Shown piece after piece: positions 39,876 to 48,684 of a DNA stretch of 48,684 nt. The stretch comes from JABSOG01 sp041583135 (GTDB taxonomy: Bacteria > Pseudomonadota > Gammaproteobacteria > Enterobacterales > Alteromonadaceae). How positions within the stretch are numbered: the stretch's first letter is position 1; each line of letters opens with the position of its first letter. The stretch is from contig JBFHGJ010000039.1 in assembly GCA_041583135.1 (NCBI GenBank), positions 1 to 48,684 on the forward strand, in the 5' to 3' direction. The notes under the pieces were generated by a model, which was not told where the DNA came from, ran no database searches, and saw only the letters and a list, made by a program, of their open reading frames with translations. The position numbers and the translations under genes are program-made.

Positions 39876-42800
39876 ATTAAAATAATCAAATACATACTCA
39901 TCTTTTTGTGGTTGGCAGTGAGTTTGTCCGCAGAGGCGGGCAAGCGTGCTGTCGGTTTTGAACGTTTATCGCTAGAGCAGGGATTATCACAAAATTCCGT
40001 TGCCTGTATCCACCAAGACAAAGACGGCTTTTTGTGGTTTTGTACCGGTGGTGGTCTCAACCGTTATGACGGTTATGAGTTTAAGGTCTTTCATCACGAT
40101 CCTGCCAATCCGGCGTCGATTTCCGACAACGTAGTTAATACCATCTTTGAAGATCAACAAGGTGCCATGTGGGTCGGCACCTTGGGTGGGTTAAATCGTT
40201 ACGATCCGGTCACTCAGTCTTTCACCTCTTATCGCCATGACATATCCGACCCTTACAGCCTCAGCAGCAATGCCGTGATGGCCATTGCGCCAGATGGCGA
40301 GCAAGGATTGTGGATAGGCACCAACAGTGGCCTTAACCGTTTTAATAAAGCCAGCGGTAAAGTCAGCCGTATTATGCGCAGCCCTGAGCAGAGCAATAGT
40401 CTCAACAGCAATAAGATCAGGGCTTTGCTGGTTGATGACGATGGCATCTTGTGGGTTGGTACGCAAGATGGCGGACTGAATCGTTATGACAGCAACTCTG
40501 GTCGATTTGAACACTTTACGCATGATCCTCAGCGGCCTGACTCCTTGGCTCACAACAATGTGGTTTCGCTACTCAAAGATAGCCATGGTCATTTTTGGGT
40601 CGGCACATTTGGCGGGGGGTTAGATCGATTCGATACTCAGTTGGGGTGTTTTGAGCATTATCAATATGATCCGAACAATGGCAAGAGCCTAAGCCACAAC
40701 AAGGTAAGAACCATTTTTGAAGATTTGCGTGGACGTTTGTGGGTGGGCACCTTTGATGGTGGGCTTAACCGTTTTAATCGCAAAGCACAAAACTTTACGC
40801 GGTTTGAGCATGACAGCGCCGATCCGCTGAGTTTGAGCAATGACCGGGTATGGTCGATTATGGAGGACAATACCGGGGTCATTTGGGTCGGTACTTTCGG
40901 CGGTGGCCTTAACAAGTACGATACCAAGCGCGCCCGCTTTGGTCATGTTCGTTATCAACCTAGTGGTGCCAATAGCCTCAACTCGGCCAAAGTGACCGCC
41001 TTTTATCAGCAATCGCCTTTGTTGTGGGTCGGTACCGATGGTGGCGGGCTGAATATTTGGGATAACAGCATCGGCCAGTATCGCTATTTTCTTCATGATC
41101 CAAACCAACCACAAACCATTTCTCGCGGCCGTATTAATGCCATCTTTAAAGATGATAGAGGGCATTACTGGATCGGTACCAACTATGGCCTCGACCGCTT
41201 TGATTTGGCCACTGGCCGTTTTGAGCACTTTCAAGTGGAAGCCAAAGGGGCAAGGTCAATCAGTCACAATAATGTCAAAGCCATTTATCAGGACAGCCGT
41301 GGCCGCCTGTGGTTTGGCACGTTAGGTGGTGGCCTGAATCTTTTTGATTTTGACAGCGAAACGTTTCAACACTATCGCCATGACAAAGCGCAAACCGGCT
41401 CGCTTAGCAATGATTTTGTCAATGTGATCTTCGAAGATAGTGACAGCCAGCTATGGGTCGGCACTTTCGGTGGCGGATTGAACCGCCTGATTGAACAAAG
41501 CGGCGAGTTTGTTCACTACAAGGCCGATGAAAGTCAACACAACAGCCTCTCGCACAATGCCGTGAGTTCCATGTTGCAAGGCGATGATGGTGCCTTGTGG
41601 ATCGGCACCTACGGTGGCCTTAATCGCTTTAAAGACGGTCAGTTTAGCCACTTCAGACAGCAAGATGGCTTGCCGAGCGATACCATATACGGCCTGTTGC
41701 AAGATAGAGCCGGGGCGATTTGGCTCAGCACTGACCAAGGACTGAGCCGATTTTTGCCCACGAGTAAAAGCTTTCAAAACTATGGCGCACAAGATGGCGC
41801 GCAAAGTAATGCCTTTAGCCTTGGTGCCTATTATCAAAGTGAAAGTGGCGAGCTGTTTTTTGGTGGGATCAACGGTTTTAATCGCTTTTATGGCGAGCGG
41901 ATCATCGATGAACATCGTAGCCCGCAGGTCGTATTGACCGACTTTTTGTTGTTTAACCAGTCTGTGCCTATTCAATCCAAAGCGCATCCTCGCGATGAGG
42001 GCGAACGCTTTATACTATCCGGCGCCATCAACACCTTAGATGAGCTGATCTTAAGCTACAATGAGAGTTTTATTTCATTTCAATTTGCCTCGATGGATTT
42101 TTCTTTTCCAATGAGCAATCGCTATGCCTATCAGCTGGTTGGCTGGGATAAGGATTGGATCTACACCGATGCGCGAAACCGCCGCGCAACCTATACCAAC
42201 ATTCCGGCAGGAGAATATGTCCTTAAACTCAAAGCCGGCAACAAAGATGGTTTTTGGGATGAAAACGTTCGAACCCTAAAAGTGACCGTTTTACCCCGAC
42301 CATGGGAGACTTGGTGGGCATACACGCTCTATGGCGTGGTCTGTTTGGCATTGGTGGTACTGTTCATGTCTGTCTATTCAGAGCGTAAAAAACGCATGGC
42401 AGAGCATGCCGTCAATCAGCAGCTCAAGCAAATCGACCGCATGAAAGATGAATTTTTAGCCAATACTTCTCATGAGTTACGCACGCCGCTCAATGGCATC
42501 ATCGGCTTGGCTGAATCCTTGATTGACGGGGCGACCGGGCCGTTACCGGAAAAAACCATCGGCAATTTGGCGATGGTGGTAGCCAGTGGCAAACGTTTGG
42601 CCAATTTGGTCAATGACATTCTCGATTTCTCTAAACTCAAAGAACGTTCCATTGAGCTACATACCAAACCCACAGACATTCGGGCGATGATAGAGGTGGT
42701 ATTAACCCTGTCGAAACCGTTAGTTGGCGACAAGCCTCTGAGTTTGAACAATCATGTGCCAGATCATTTACCGGCGGTAGAGGCCGATGAAGACAGATTA

Positions 42801-44483
42801 CAGCAGATCTTGCACAATCTTGTGGGGAACGCCATTAAGTATACTCCAAGCGGCTCGGTCAATGTGTCGGTAGAACAACAAGATAAGATGCTCAAAGTGA
42901 TGGTGTCAGATACCGGCATCGGGATAAGCAAAGCGCAATTTAGTCATATTTTTGAGTCGTTTGAGCAGGCCCAAGGTGATACGGAACGCTCCTATTCCGG
43001 CACCGGTCTCGGGCTTGCGGTCAGCAAGCAGTTGGTGGAGCTACACGGTGGCACCATCAGCGTCGATTCGCGCCCGCAACAAGGCTCCACCTTTAGTTTT
43101 ACCTTGCCGATTTCAGCGGGCGTTGCCGGTGCCAATGATAGTCTTGGCCGTTCTCTGGTAAGGTTGCATCATCTTGACCATCACCACCTCGATAAAATTC
43201 AGACCATTTCCAGCTGCTCGAGTGATGGCCGTTTTAGAATATTAATCGTCGATGACGAGGCGATTAACCGTCAGGTATTGCACAATCATTTGGCGCTCAA
43301 AGACTACCAACTGATAGAAGCAAGTAACGGGGTTGAGGCGTTAAACGTCATGGCGCAAACCGATGGTGTCGATTTGATCTTGCTCGATATCATGATGCCG
43401 GGCATGTCGGGCTATGAAGTTTGCAAACAATTGCGCAAAACCTACCCGGTCAATGATTTGCCGATCATCTTTCTCACCGCCAAAAATCAGCTGGCCGATT
43501 TGGTGCAAAGCTTTGCCGTTGGAGCCAATGACTATTTGTCAAAACCGGTCACCAAACATGAGTTGTTGACGCGCGTGGAAACGCACTTGAAGCTGTTGGA
43601 TATCAATCGCAATCTCGAAAATAGGGTGGCCGAACGCACCGCTGATTTGGAGCAAAAGCGCCAAGAGGTTGAACAGAAAAATGCCGAGATCTTAGCCACC
43701 CAGCAGCAGCTGATCCAATCGGAAAAAATGGCCTCTCTCGGTACTTTGACCGCTGGCGTTGCCCATGAGATCAACAACCCGACCAATTTCGTGCATGTCA
43801 GTGTGCAAAACCTTCAGGTCGATTTGGCCAGTTTTGAGCAGTTTATCTTTGAGTTGGCAGGCGAAGATGCCGACCAAGAGATTTTGCAGAGCTTTCGTGA
43901 GCGGTTTACCCCCTTATATGATCACTTAGCGACGATCAAAGATGGAACCGAACGGATCAAAGTGATAGTGCAGGATTTACGGGCATTTACGCAGCTTGAT
44001 GTGATAGATAAAAAAGCGGTGGATATCAGCCAGTGTCTGTTATCGACGGTGCATCTGGTACAGACTAAATATCTCGAAACGGCAGAATTTATAACCGACT
44101 TTTCTCCCGCCCCGCCTTTGCTGTGTTATGCCGCTCAGCTCAATCAAGTGTTTATGAACCTGATTGTCAACGCCTGTGATGCTATCAAACAAAAGCAACG
44201 CCAGCGCAATTGTACCCAGCCGGGCCGTATCGACATTAAATGCTATGGTGATGAGCAGCAGATAGTGATAGAGGTTACCGATAACGGCTGCGGCATGGAC
44301 AAAACCACTCAGTCAAAGCTGTTTGAACCGTTTTTTACCACCAAGTCGGTTGGTGAGGGCACCGGGCTTGGTATGTCTATCTCTTATGGTATTGTGAAAA
44401 AACATGGCGGGAAGTTTAAAGTAACGTCACAGCCGGGTGTCGGTTCAAGTTTTACTTTGATATTGCCGCAGCCAAAGTCGTGA
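39876..44483 (+). CDS. Giant hybrid sensor kinase 2 (propellers, Y_Y_Y, two kinase cores, REC)
   Basis: No ATG or GTG gives a full signal peptide. The TTG at 39906 leaves only MWLAVSLSAEAGK, too short to export the protein. Reading from the AUU at 39876 gives MKIIKYILIFLWLAVSLSA, an excellent signal peptide, so I propose that start (1535 residues; 1525 from the TTG). Domains follow kinase 1: 14 propeller motifs, Y_Y_Y (RYAYQLVGWDKDWIYTDARNRR), a helix (WAYTLYGVVCLALVVLFM), HisKA SHELRTPLNG, HATPase, and REC with LILLDIMMPGMSG. A coiled coil (LEQKRQEVEQKNAEILATQQ) leads to the second kinase AGVAHEINNPTNF. It lacks the GAF domain of kinase 1. The second ATPase core has DNGCGMDKTTQSKLFEPFF and GEGTGLGMS. 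Confidence 0.87.
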   Translation: MKIIKYILIFLWLAVSLSAEAGKRAVGFERLSLEQGLSQNSVACIHQDKDGFLWFCTGGGLNRYDGYEFKVFHHDPANPASISDNVVNTIFEDQQGAMWVGTLGGLNRYDPVTQSFTSYRHDISDPYSLSSNAVMAIAPDGEQGLWIGTNSGLNRFNKASGKVSRIMRSPEQSNSLNSNKIRALLVDDDGILWVGTQDGGLNRYDSNSGRFEHFTHDPQRPDSLAHNNVVSLLKDSHGHFWVGTFGGGLDRFDTQLGCFEHYQYDPNNGKSLSHNKVRTIFEDLRGRLWVGTFDGGLNRFNRKAQNFTRFEHDSADPLSLSNDRVWSIMEDNTGVIWVGTFGGGLNKYDTKRARFGHVRYQPSGANSLNSAKVTAFYQQSPLLWVGTDGGGLNIWDNSIGQYRYFLHDPNQPQTISRGRINAIFKDDRGHYWIGTNYGLDRFDLATGRFEHFQVEAKGARSISHNNVKAIYQDSRGRLWFGTLGGGLNLFDFDSETFQHYRHDKAQTGSLSNDFVNVIFEDSDSQLWVGTFGGGLNRLIEQSGEFVHYKADESQHNSLSHNAVSSMLQGDDGALWIGTYGGLNRFKDGQFSHFRQQDGLPSDTIYGLLQDRAGAIWLSTDQGLSRFLPTSKSFQNYGAQDGAQSNAFSLGAYYQSESGELFFGGINGFNRFYGERIIDEHRSPQVVLTDFLLFNQSVPIQSKAHPRDEGERFILSGAINTLDELILSYNESFISFQFASMDFSFPMSNRYAYQLVGWDKDWIYTDARNRRATYTNIPAGEYVLKLKAGNKDGFWDENVRTLKVTVLPRPWETWWAYTLYGVVCLALVVLFMSVYSERKKRMAEHAVNQQLKQIDRMKDEFLANTSHELRTPLNGIIGLAESLIDGATGPLPEKTIGNLAMVVASGKRLANLVNDILDFSKLKERSIELHTKPTDIRAMIEVVLTLSKPLVGDKPLSLNNHVPDHLPAVEADEDRLQQILHNLVGNAIKYTPSGSVNVSVEQQDKMLKVMVSDTGIGISKAQFSHIFESFEQAQGDTERSYSGTGLGLAVSKQLVELHGGTISVDSRPQQGSTFSFTLPISAGVAGANDSLGRSLVRLHHLDHHHLDKIQTISSCSSDGRFRILIVDDEAINRQVLHNHLALKDYQLIEASNGVEALNVMAQTDGVDLILLDIMMPGMSGYEVCKQLRKTYPVNDLPIIFLTAKNQLADLVQSFAVGANDYLSKPVTKHELLTRVETHLKLLDINRNLENRVAERTADLEQKRQEVEQKNAEILATQQQLIQSEKMASLGTLTAGVAHEINNPTNFVHVSVQNLQVDLASFEQFIFELAGEDADQEILQSFRERFTPLYDHLATIKDGTERIKVIVQDLRAFTQLDVIDKKAVDISQCLLSTVHLVQTKYLETAEFITDFSPAPPLLCYAAQLNQVFMNLIVNACDAIKQKQRQRNCTQPGRIDIKCYGDEQQIVIEVTDNGCGMDKTTQSKLFEPFFTTKSVGEGTGLGMSISYGIVKKHGGKFKVTSQPGVGSSFTLILPQPKS

Positions 44484-44600
44484 TAAGCGGTTCGAGCGCT
44501 TCAAGCCTTCGGATGTCGGGTTTTGAGCCGTGATTTGTGGCCAACGTGTTTATGCCGACTCGTTATTGTCCCTTGTTAGGCATTCATTGGGGAATTGGGC

Positions 44601-44606
44601 TATGAT
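44601..44606 (+). promoter_or_regulatory. -10-like element TATGAT of kinase 3
   Basis: GGGC-TATGAT-TAGTGC lies 41 bases before the ATG of kinase 3 and matches the blocks before kinases 1 and 2. The 164-base gap between kinases 2 and 3 holds nothing else clear; an open frame from 44530 overlaps the kinase 3 start in another frame and is not a gene. Confidence 0.45.
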
Positions 44607-44647
44607 TAGTGCACTGAACCAACAAAAACAACCAGTTGACCCTCTTG

Positions 44648-47600
44648 ATGCGCCAAATTCTCTATCTGCTGTTAATGCTGAGCCTGCTGCCCGCCGCCGC
44701 CGGACCGATGCATTTCGAACGTTTGACCATTGAGGATGGGCTCAGTCAAAACTCGGTATTCTATAGCCTGAGAGACAGTCAGGGTTTTATGTGGCTCGGC
44801 ACTTTAGATGGCCTGAATCGTTACGACGGTTATCAATTTAAAGTGTATCGTCATGACCCGAATATTCCCGGTACGATTGCCGGCAATATCATCAATAGCA
44901 TGGTAGAAGACAGTCAAGGCAATTTGTGGATAGGCACCGACAATGGCCTAAGCCGTTATGACCGTGAGCAAGACCGTTTTGACGTCTATCGTCATCACCC
45001 GGGTGACAGCAGCAGCCTTGCGCACAACACCGTACAAGCCCTCGTCATCGATAATCAGCAAAGGTTGTGGGTAGCCACAGCCGGTGGCTTAAATCTATTT
45101 GACCATGGCCGTTTTACCCGCTTTGTTCATGATCCCAAGCAAAGTGAATCTATCAGCAACAACAATGTCAAAGCGCTTTATATCGACAACCTTAAGCAGT
45201 TGTGGGTCGGCACCGAAGATGGGTTGAACCGCTACTTCGAACGCGAGGGACGCTTTGTCCGCTATTATCATCGCCCCGATCACCCAGGCAGTCTAAGCAG
45301 TAGTCATATCTCGGCGATATTAGAAGATAGCGATGGTGAAATGTGGATAGGAACCATTGGTGGCGGTCTAAATCGCTGGGGCCGCGAACGCGGAACTTTT
45401 AAGCATTTTCGCTATGACGCCAAAGCCGCACAGGGCCTGTCCAACGACAACATCAAGACCCTACTGGAAGATGACAGTGGGACTTTGTGGATTGGCAGCG
45501 ACGGCGGGGTGAACCTGCTTGATAGGCAAACCGGACTGATCAAAAGCTATCGTCATCGCAATGGCGACAATCAAAGCCTCGGTAGCGATTTTGTCGTGCA
45601 TATTTATGATGATGGTCACGGTATCATTTGGGTCGGTACCGCCGGTGGGGCGGTTAACCGCTTTTTGACCCGTAGACAGCGCTTTGGTCACTTTAACCAT
45701 CAAAGTGGCGTTCCCGGCAGTTTAAGTCACAACATGGTGCTTAATCTCCATGTCGATAGCCGCGATAGGCTGTGGGTCGCCACAAGAGGCGGCGGGCTTA
45801 ATTATTATGACCAGCAGCAAGGGCGGTTTTTTCAATATCGGCATGATAAGGACGACCCCGGCAGTATCAGTGATGATTATGTCACTTTCGTTTTTGAAGA
45901 TGATCGCAAGCATCTGTGGGTCGGAACCGGCAGCGGTGGCTTGAATCGGCTTGATAGAGCCGGTGGCAGATTCCAACATTTTCGCGCTGAGCCAGGGGCG
46001 GTCACTAGGCTACAGTCCGACCATATTCGTTTTATTTTCCAAGACAACAGTGGCAAGTTGTGGATAGCGACCACTGAAGGCTTGAGTCTGTTTGACTATC
46101 AGCGTGAACTGTTTACGACTTTTCGTCACGACCCGAATGACCCTTATAGCCTCAGTCACAACTGGGTTAAATCCCTCTATCAGGACAAAGCCGGCAATCT
46201 ATGGGTGACCACGCAAAATGGCTTTAACCGCTTTTTGCCGCAAAGCCAAACCTTTGAGCGTTATTTACCTGATACCGAAGATCCGACACGCCTGAGTCAT
46301 GGTAATGTCAACTTTATCCTACAGGACAGTCGTGGTGACTATTGGGTTGGCACCTATGGTGGTGGGCTTAATCGTTTTGACTTAAACAACGGCACATTTG
46401 AGCGCTACCGTGGGGCAAAGGGCTTACCCAATGACGTCATTTACGGCGGTTTGGAGGACGATAACGGCAAGCTGTGGTTTAGCACCAATTTGGGGCTGTT
46501 CAAATTTGATCCGCTAACCGCTCAGTTTAAAAATTATGATGCCAACGATGGCGTACAGCGTAATGAATTCAATCGCAACGCTTACTTTAAAAGTCGTCAC
46601 GGCGAACTGTTTTTCGGTGGACTCAATGGATTCAATCGTTTCTTTCCCAAAGATATTGTCGATAACCCAAGGGCGCCGCAAATCGCGTTTACCGAGTTTT
46701 TATTGTTTAACCAACCGGTGGCTGTCGCATCGCCAAAGGAGCAGGGTCACGACGGTTTTTACTTGCCAAAGGCAATCAACAGCGCCGAGCAGGTAACACT
46801 GGATCACACTCAGTCGCTGATCAGTGTTGAGTTCGCCGGTTTTGATTTTACCAATCCCGGTAAGGTGCGTTACGCCTATAAGATGGAAGGGTTAGATAAA
46901 CAATGGATTTACACCGACAGCAAAAACCGTCGGGCGACCTATACCCATTTGCCTGCCGGCCATTATCGTTTGTTGGTCAAAGCGGCCAATGCCGACGGAG
47001 TGTGGAATGAACAGGGGATCGCTCTTGCGGTTGATGTGTTGTCGCCGCCGTGGCTCAGTTGGTGGGCGTTTGTGTTGTATGGCCTGTTGTTTTTGGCGCT
47101 GATTTATGTGGTGCTTGCGATGCGTTTGGCCCACAACAAAGCGCGAGATCAAGCCATACTCAACCGTGAACTCAGGGAAATTGATCAACTCAAAGATGCA
47201 TTTTTAGCCAATACGTCACACGAGTTGCGTACACCGCTTAACGGCATTATTGGTATCGCCGAATCGATGATAGACGGCGCGGCAGGGAAGTTACCGCTTA
47301 AGGCCATCAAAAATCTCTCGATGGTGGTGGCCAGCGGACAGCGCTTGGCAGATCTGATCAACGATATCCTCGATTTTTCCAAGCTCAAACATGGGCAGAT
47401 GTCACTGAAACAAAAGCCGCTTGATGTAAAAACCTTAACCGATATTGTTTTGACGCTGTTGGCGCCGCTTTTGAAGCACAAAGATGTGTCGATGCTCAAT
47501 CAGGTGCCGGCGGATCTCTGTGCGGTGATGGCCGATGAAAACCGCCTGTTGCAGATCTTGCACAATTTGGTGGGTAATGCGATTAAGTTTACCGATTCAG

Positions 47601-48684
47601 GCTTTGTCACCGTCAGCGCTTGGCTTGAGGATGACAGGGTAAAAGTGGCGGTCAAAGACAGTGGTATCGGTATCGATGCGGCTCAATTTGAGCAGATATT
47701 TGAAGATTTTCGTCAAGCCGATAGTGATGATAGCCGCGCTTTTGACGGTAGTGGTTTGGGGCTTAGCATAACCAAGCAGCTGGTGGAACTGCACGGTGGC
47801 ACAATCGAAGTTGAATCGGTTGTAGGGCAAGGCAGCACCTTTACCATTACTTTGCCAAAAGCGCAGGGACAAGCACAAAATACCATGAGTGTTGAGTTGC
47901 AGCAGACTTATGACGATGCGCAAAATGACGTGTTGGCCGAACAGGATATACCGTTAGATCTAAATGCCGACGGCTTTGACGGCACCCGTTTTCGTATTTT
48001 GCTGGTAGACGATGAACCGATAAACCTTCAAGTGCTGAGCAATCATCTGCAATTGGCGGGTTATAGCCTTGAGCAGGCCCATGACGGTATTGAAGCGCTG
48101 GAAAAAATCGAGCAAAAAGGACCGTTTGATTTGGTATTACTCGATATCATGATGCCAAAGCTTTCTGGCTATGAGGTGTGCAAACAGATCAGGGCCAGAT
48201 ATTCGGTGAGCGATCTGCCGGTGATCTTTTTGACCGCGAAAAATCAAGTGGAAGATATGGTGCAGGGGTTTGCGGTCGGTGCCAATGATCATTTGACCAA
48301 ACCGGTATCGAAGCACGAGTTGCTTTCACGGGTGAAGACCCACCTTAAGTTGCTTGATATCAACCGTAGCCTTGAGTCTAAGGTATCGGAGCGAACCGAA
48401 CAGATGGTCGAGGCGCAAAAGCGGCTTGATCTGTCGGAGAAGCTGGCGCAGTTGGGCGGCCTGATGGCGGGCGTGGCGCATGAGATAAACAACCCGACCA
48501 ACTTTGTCCATGTCAGTATTCAAAGTTTGGAGCATGACTTAGCCAAATGTCAGCAATTTATTTTTGATCTCGCCGCCGATGCCGATGAGGAGATCTTAGA
48601 GAGTTTTCGTCACCAATTCGAGCCGCTACATCAGCATATCAGTACCATCAAAGACGGTACCTATCGCATCAAAAACATTGTCAG
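44648..48684 (+). CDS. Giant hybrid sensor kinase 3, cut by window end
   Basis: The ATG at 44648 starts a signal peptide (MRQILYLLLMLSLLPAAA) and the frame stays open to the window edge, 1345 residues. I checked the frame at several points and found no break. It has 14 propeller motifs (for example MWLGTLDGLNRYDG, LWIGTDNGLSRYDR), Y_Y_Y (RYAYKMEGLDKQWIYTDSKN), a helix (WWAFVLYGLLFLALIYVVLAM) and HisKA SHELRTPLNGIIGIAES. HATPase DENRLLQILHNLVGNAIKF, REC RFRILLVDDEPINLQ with LVLLDIMMPKLSG, and a second H-box AGVAHEINNPTNF near 48470-48510 follow. No GAF is present. The second ATPase domain lies beyond the window. Unlike its two paralogues it has a normal start codon. Confidence 0.9.
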   Translation, partial: MRQILYLLLMLSLLPAAAGPMHFERLTIEDGLSQNSVFYSLRDSQGFMWLGTLDGLNRYDGYQFKVYRHDPNIPGTIAGNIINSMVEDSQGNLWIGTDNGLSRYDREQDRFDVYRHHPGDSSSLAHNTVQALVIDNQQRLWVATAGGLNLFDHGRFTRFVHDPKQSESISNNNVKALYIDNLKQLWVGTEDGLNRYFEREGRFVRYYHRPDHPGSLSSSHISAILEDSDGEMWIGTIGGGLNRWGRERGTFKHFRYDAKAAQGLSNDNIKTLLEDDSGTLWIGSDGGVNLLDRQTGLIKSYRHRNGDNQSLGSDFVVHIYDDGHGIIWVGTAGGAVNRFLTRRQRFGHFNHQSGVPGSLSHNMVLNLHVDSRDRLWVATRGGGLNYYDQQQGRFFQYRHDKDDPGSISDDYVTFVFEDDRKHLWVGTGSGGLNRLDRAGGRFQHFRAEPGAVTRLQSDHIRFIFQDNSGKLWIATTEGLSLFDYQRELFTTFRHDPNDPYSLSHNWVKSLYQDKAGNLWVTTQNGFNRFLPQSQTFERYLPDTEDPTRLSHGNVNFILQDSRGDYWVGTYGGGLNRFDLNNGTFERYRGAKGLPNDVIYGGLEDDNGKLWFSTNLGLFKFDPLTAQFKNYDANDGVQRNEFNRNAYFKSRHGELFFGGLNGFNRFFPKDIVDNPRAPQIAFTEFLLFNQPVAVASPKEQGHDGFYLPKAINSAEQVTLDHTQSLISVEFAGFDFTNPGKVRYAYKMEGLDKQWIYTDSKNRRATYTHLPAGHYRLLVKAANADGVWNEQGIALAVDVLSPPWLSWWAFVLYGLLFLALIYVVLAMRLAHNKARDQAILNRELREIDQLKDAFLANTSHELRTPLNGIIGIAESMIDGAAGKLPLKAIKNLSMVVASGQRLADLINDILDFSKLKHGQMSLKQKPLDVKTLTDIVLTLLAPLLKHKDVSMLNQVPADLCAVMADENRLLQILHNLVGNAIKFTDSGFVTVSAWLEDDRVKVAVKDSGIGIDAAQFEQIFEDFRQADSDDSRAFDGSGLGLSITKQLVELHGGTIEVESVVGQGSTFTITLPKAQGQAQNTMSVELQQTYDDAQNDVLAEQDIPLDLNADGFDGTRFRILLVDDEPINLQVLSNHLQLAGYSLEQAHDGIEALEKIEQKGPFDLVLLDIMMPKLSGYEVCKQIRARYSVSDLPVIFLTAKNQVEDMVQGFAVGANDHLTKPVSKHELLSRVKTHLKLLDINRSLESKVSERTEQMVEAQKRLDLSEKLAQLGGLMAGVAHEINNPTNFVHVSIQSLEHDLAKCQQFIFDLAADADEEILESFRHQFEPLHQHISTIKDGTYRIKNIV

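Noticed and set aside
40689..41987. Long minus-strand open frames (181 and 178 codons) inside kinase 2
   Set aside because: They mirror the repeated propeller codons (GGT GG. .TGAA on the other strand), recur in kinases 1 and 3, and have no start signals.
44530..44733. 67-codon open frame before kinase 3
   Set aside because: It overlaps the kinase 3 signal peptide in another frame and ends in Arg-rich shadow sequence; the ATG at 44648 has the real protein.
34713..48684. Calling the kinases HTCS regulators of polysaccharide use
   Set aside because: The sensor half is similar but there is no AraC-type DNA-binding domain and no carbohydrate gene nearby.

Overview
The window looks like chromosomal DNA of a facultatively anaerobic marine gammaproteobacterium of the Alteromonadales, probably Shewanella- or Ferrimonas-like. 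The reasons are a complete Mtr-type outer-membrane electron conduit with a NapC/CymA-type quinol dehydrogenase, tandem propeller-sensor hybrid kinases, a Tat-exported TldD homologue, and dispersed GTGTCAGACAC palindromes. No rRNA, tRNA, phage, intact insertion sequence or CRISPR array was seen. Species assignment is inference.

Layout. 1-1015: start of a secreted protein running off the left edge, and a small membrane-anchored protein. 1084-6464: a glycerophosphodiesterase facing a four-gene unit (glutamine-synthetase-like ligase, aldehyde dehydrogenase, iron alcohol dehydrogenase, class I amidotransferase) that fits a gamma-glutamylation route for an amine or amino alcohol. 6647-7238: a small secreted coiled-coil protein whose stop codon is followed by a ~139-bp imperfect palindrome. 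7594-10873: a secreted alpha/beta hydrolase divergent from a LysR regulator. 10874-11262: palindromes, an exact 114-bp tandem duplication and a possible gene remnant. 11263-11868: a CBS-domain protein.

11993-18433 (minus strand) is the extracellular electron transfer operon: decaheme MtrC/OmcA-like lipoprotein, decaheme MtrA-like protein, MtrB-like barrel, diheme PdsA-like shuttle and tetraheme CymA-like quinol dehydrogenase. Together they could carry electrons from menaquinol across both membranes. An FNR-type box and a terminator lie just upstream, followed by a UbiA-family prenyltransferase that may relate to the quinone pool. 19755-22004 is a TonB-dependent receptor.

22345-33180 (plus strand) is a cluster of eight genes: Tat-exported TldD homologue, TldE/PmbA homologue without a signal, Tat-exported DUF4159 protein, a 224-bp gap filled by an imperfect tandem repeat, then MoxR ATPase, DUF58 protein, BatA-like protein, a large DUF4175-like membrane protein and an amidotransferase-fold membrane protein. 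This is the best candidate for an undescribed system: an envelope peptide-processing module joined to a MoxR chaperone module.

33517-34341 is a lipoprotein glutaminyl cyclase. 34713-48684 holds three tandem giant paralogous hybrid histidine kinases, the third cut by the window end. Each has 14 propeller motifs, a Y_Y_Y domain, a transmembrane segment, a first kinase core, a receiver and a second kinase H-box. No DNA-binding output, Hpt protein or separate response regulator is present. The first two lack an ATG and appear to start at AUC/AUU, and all three share a -10-like element at a similar distance upstream.
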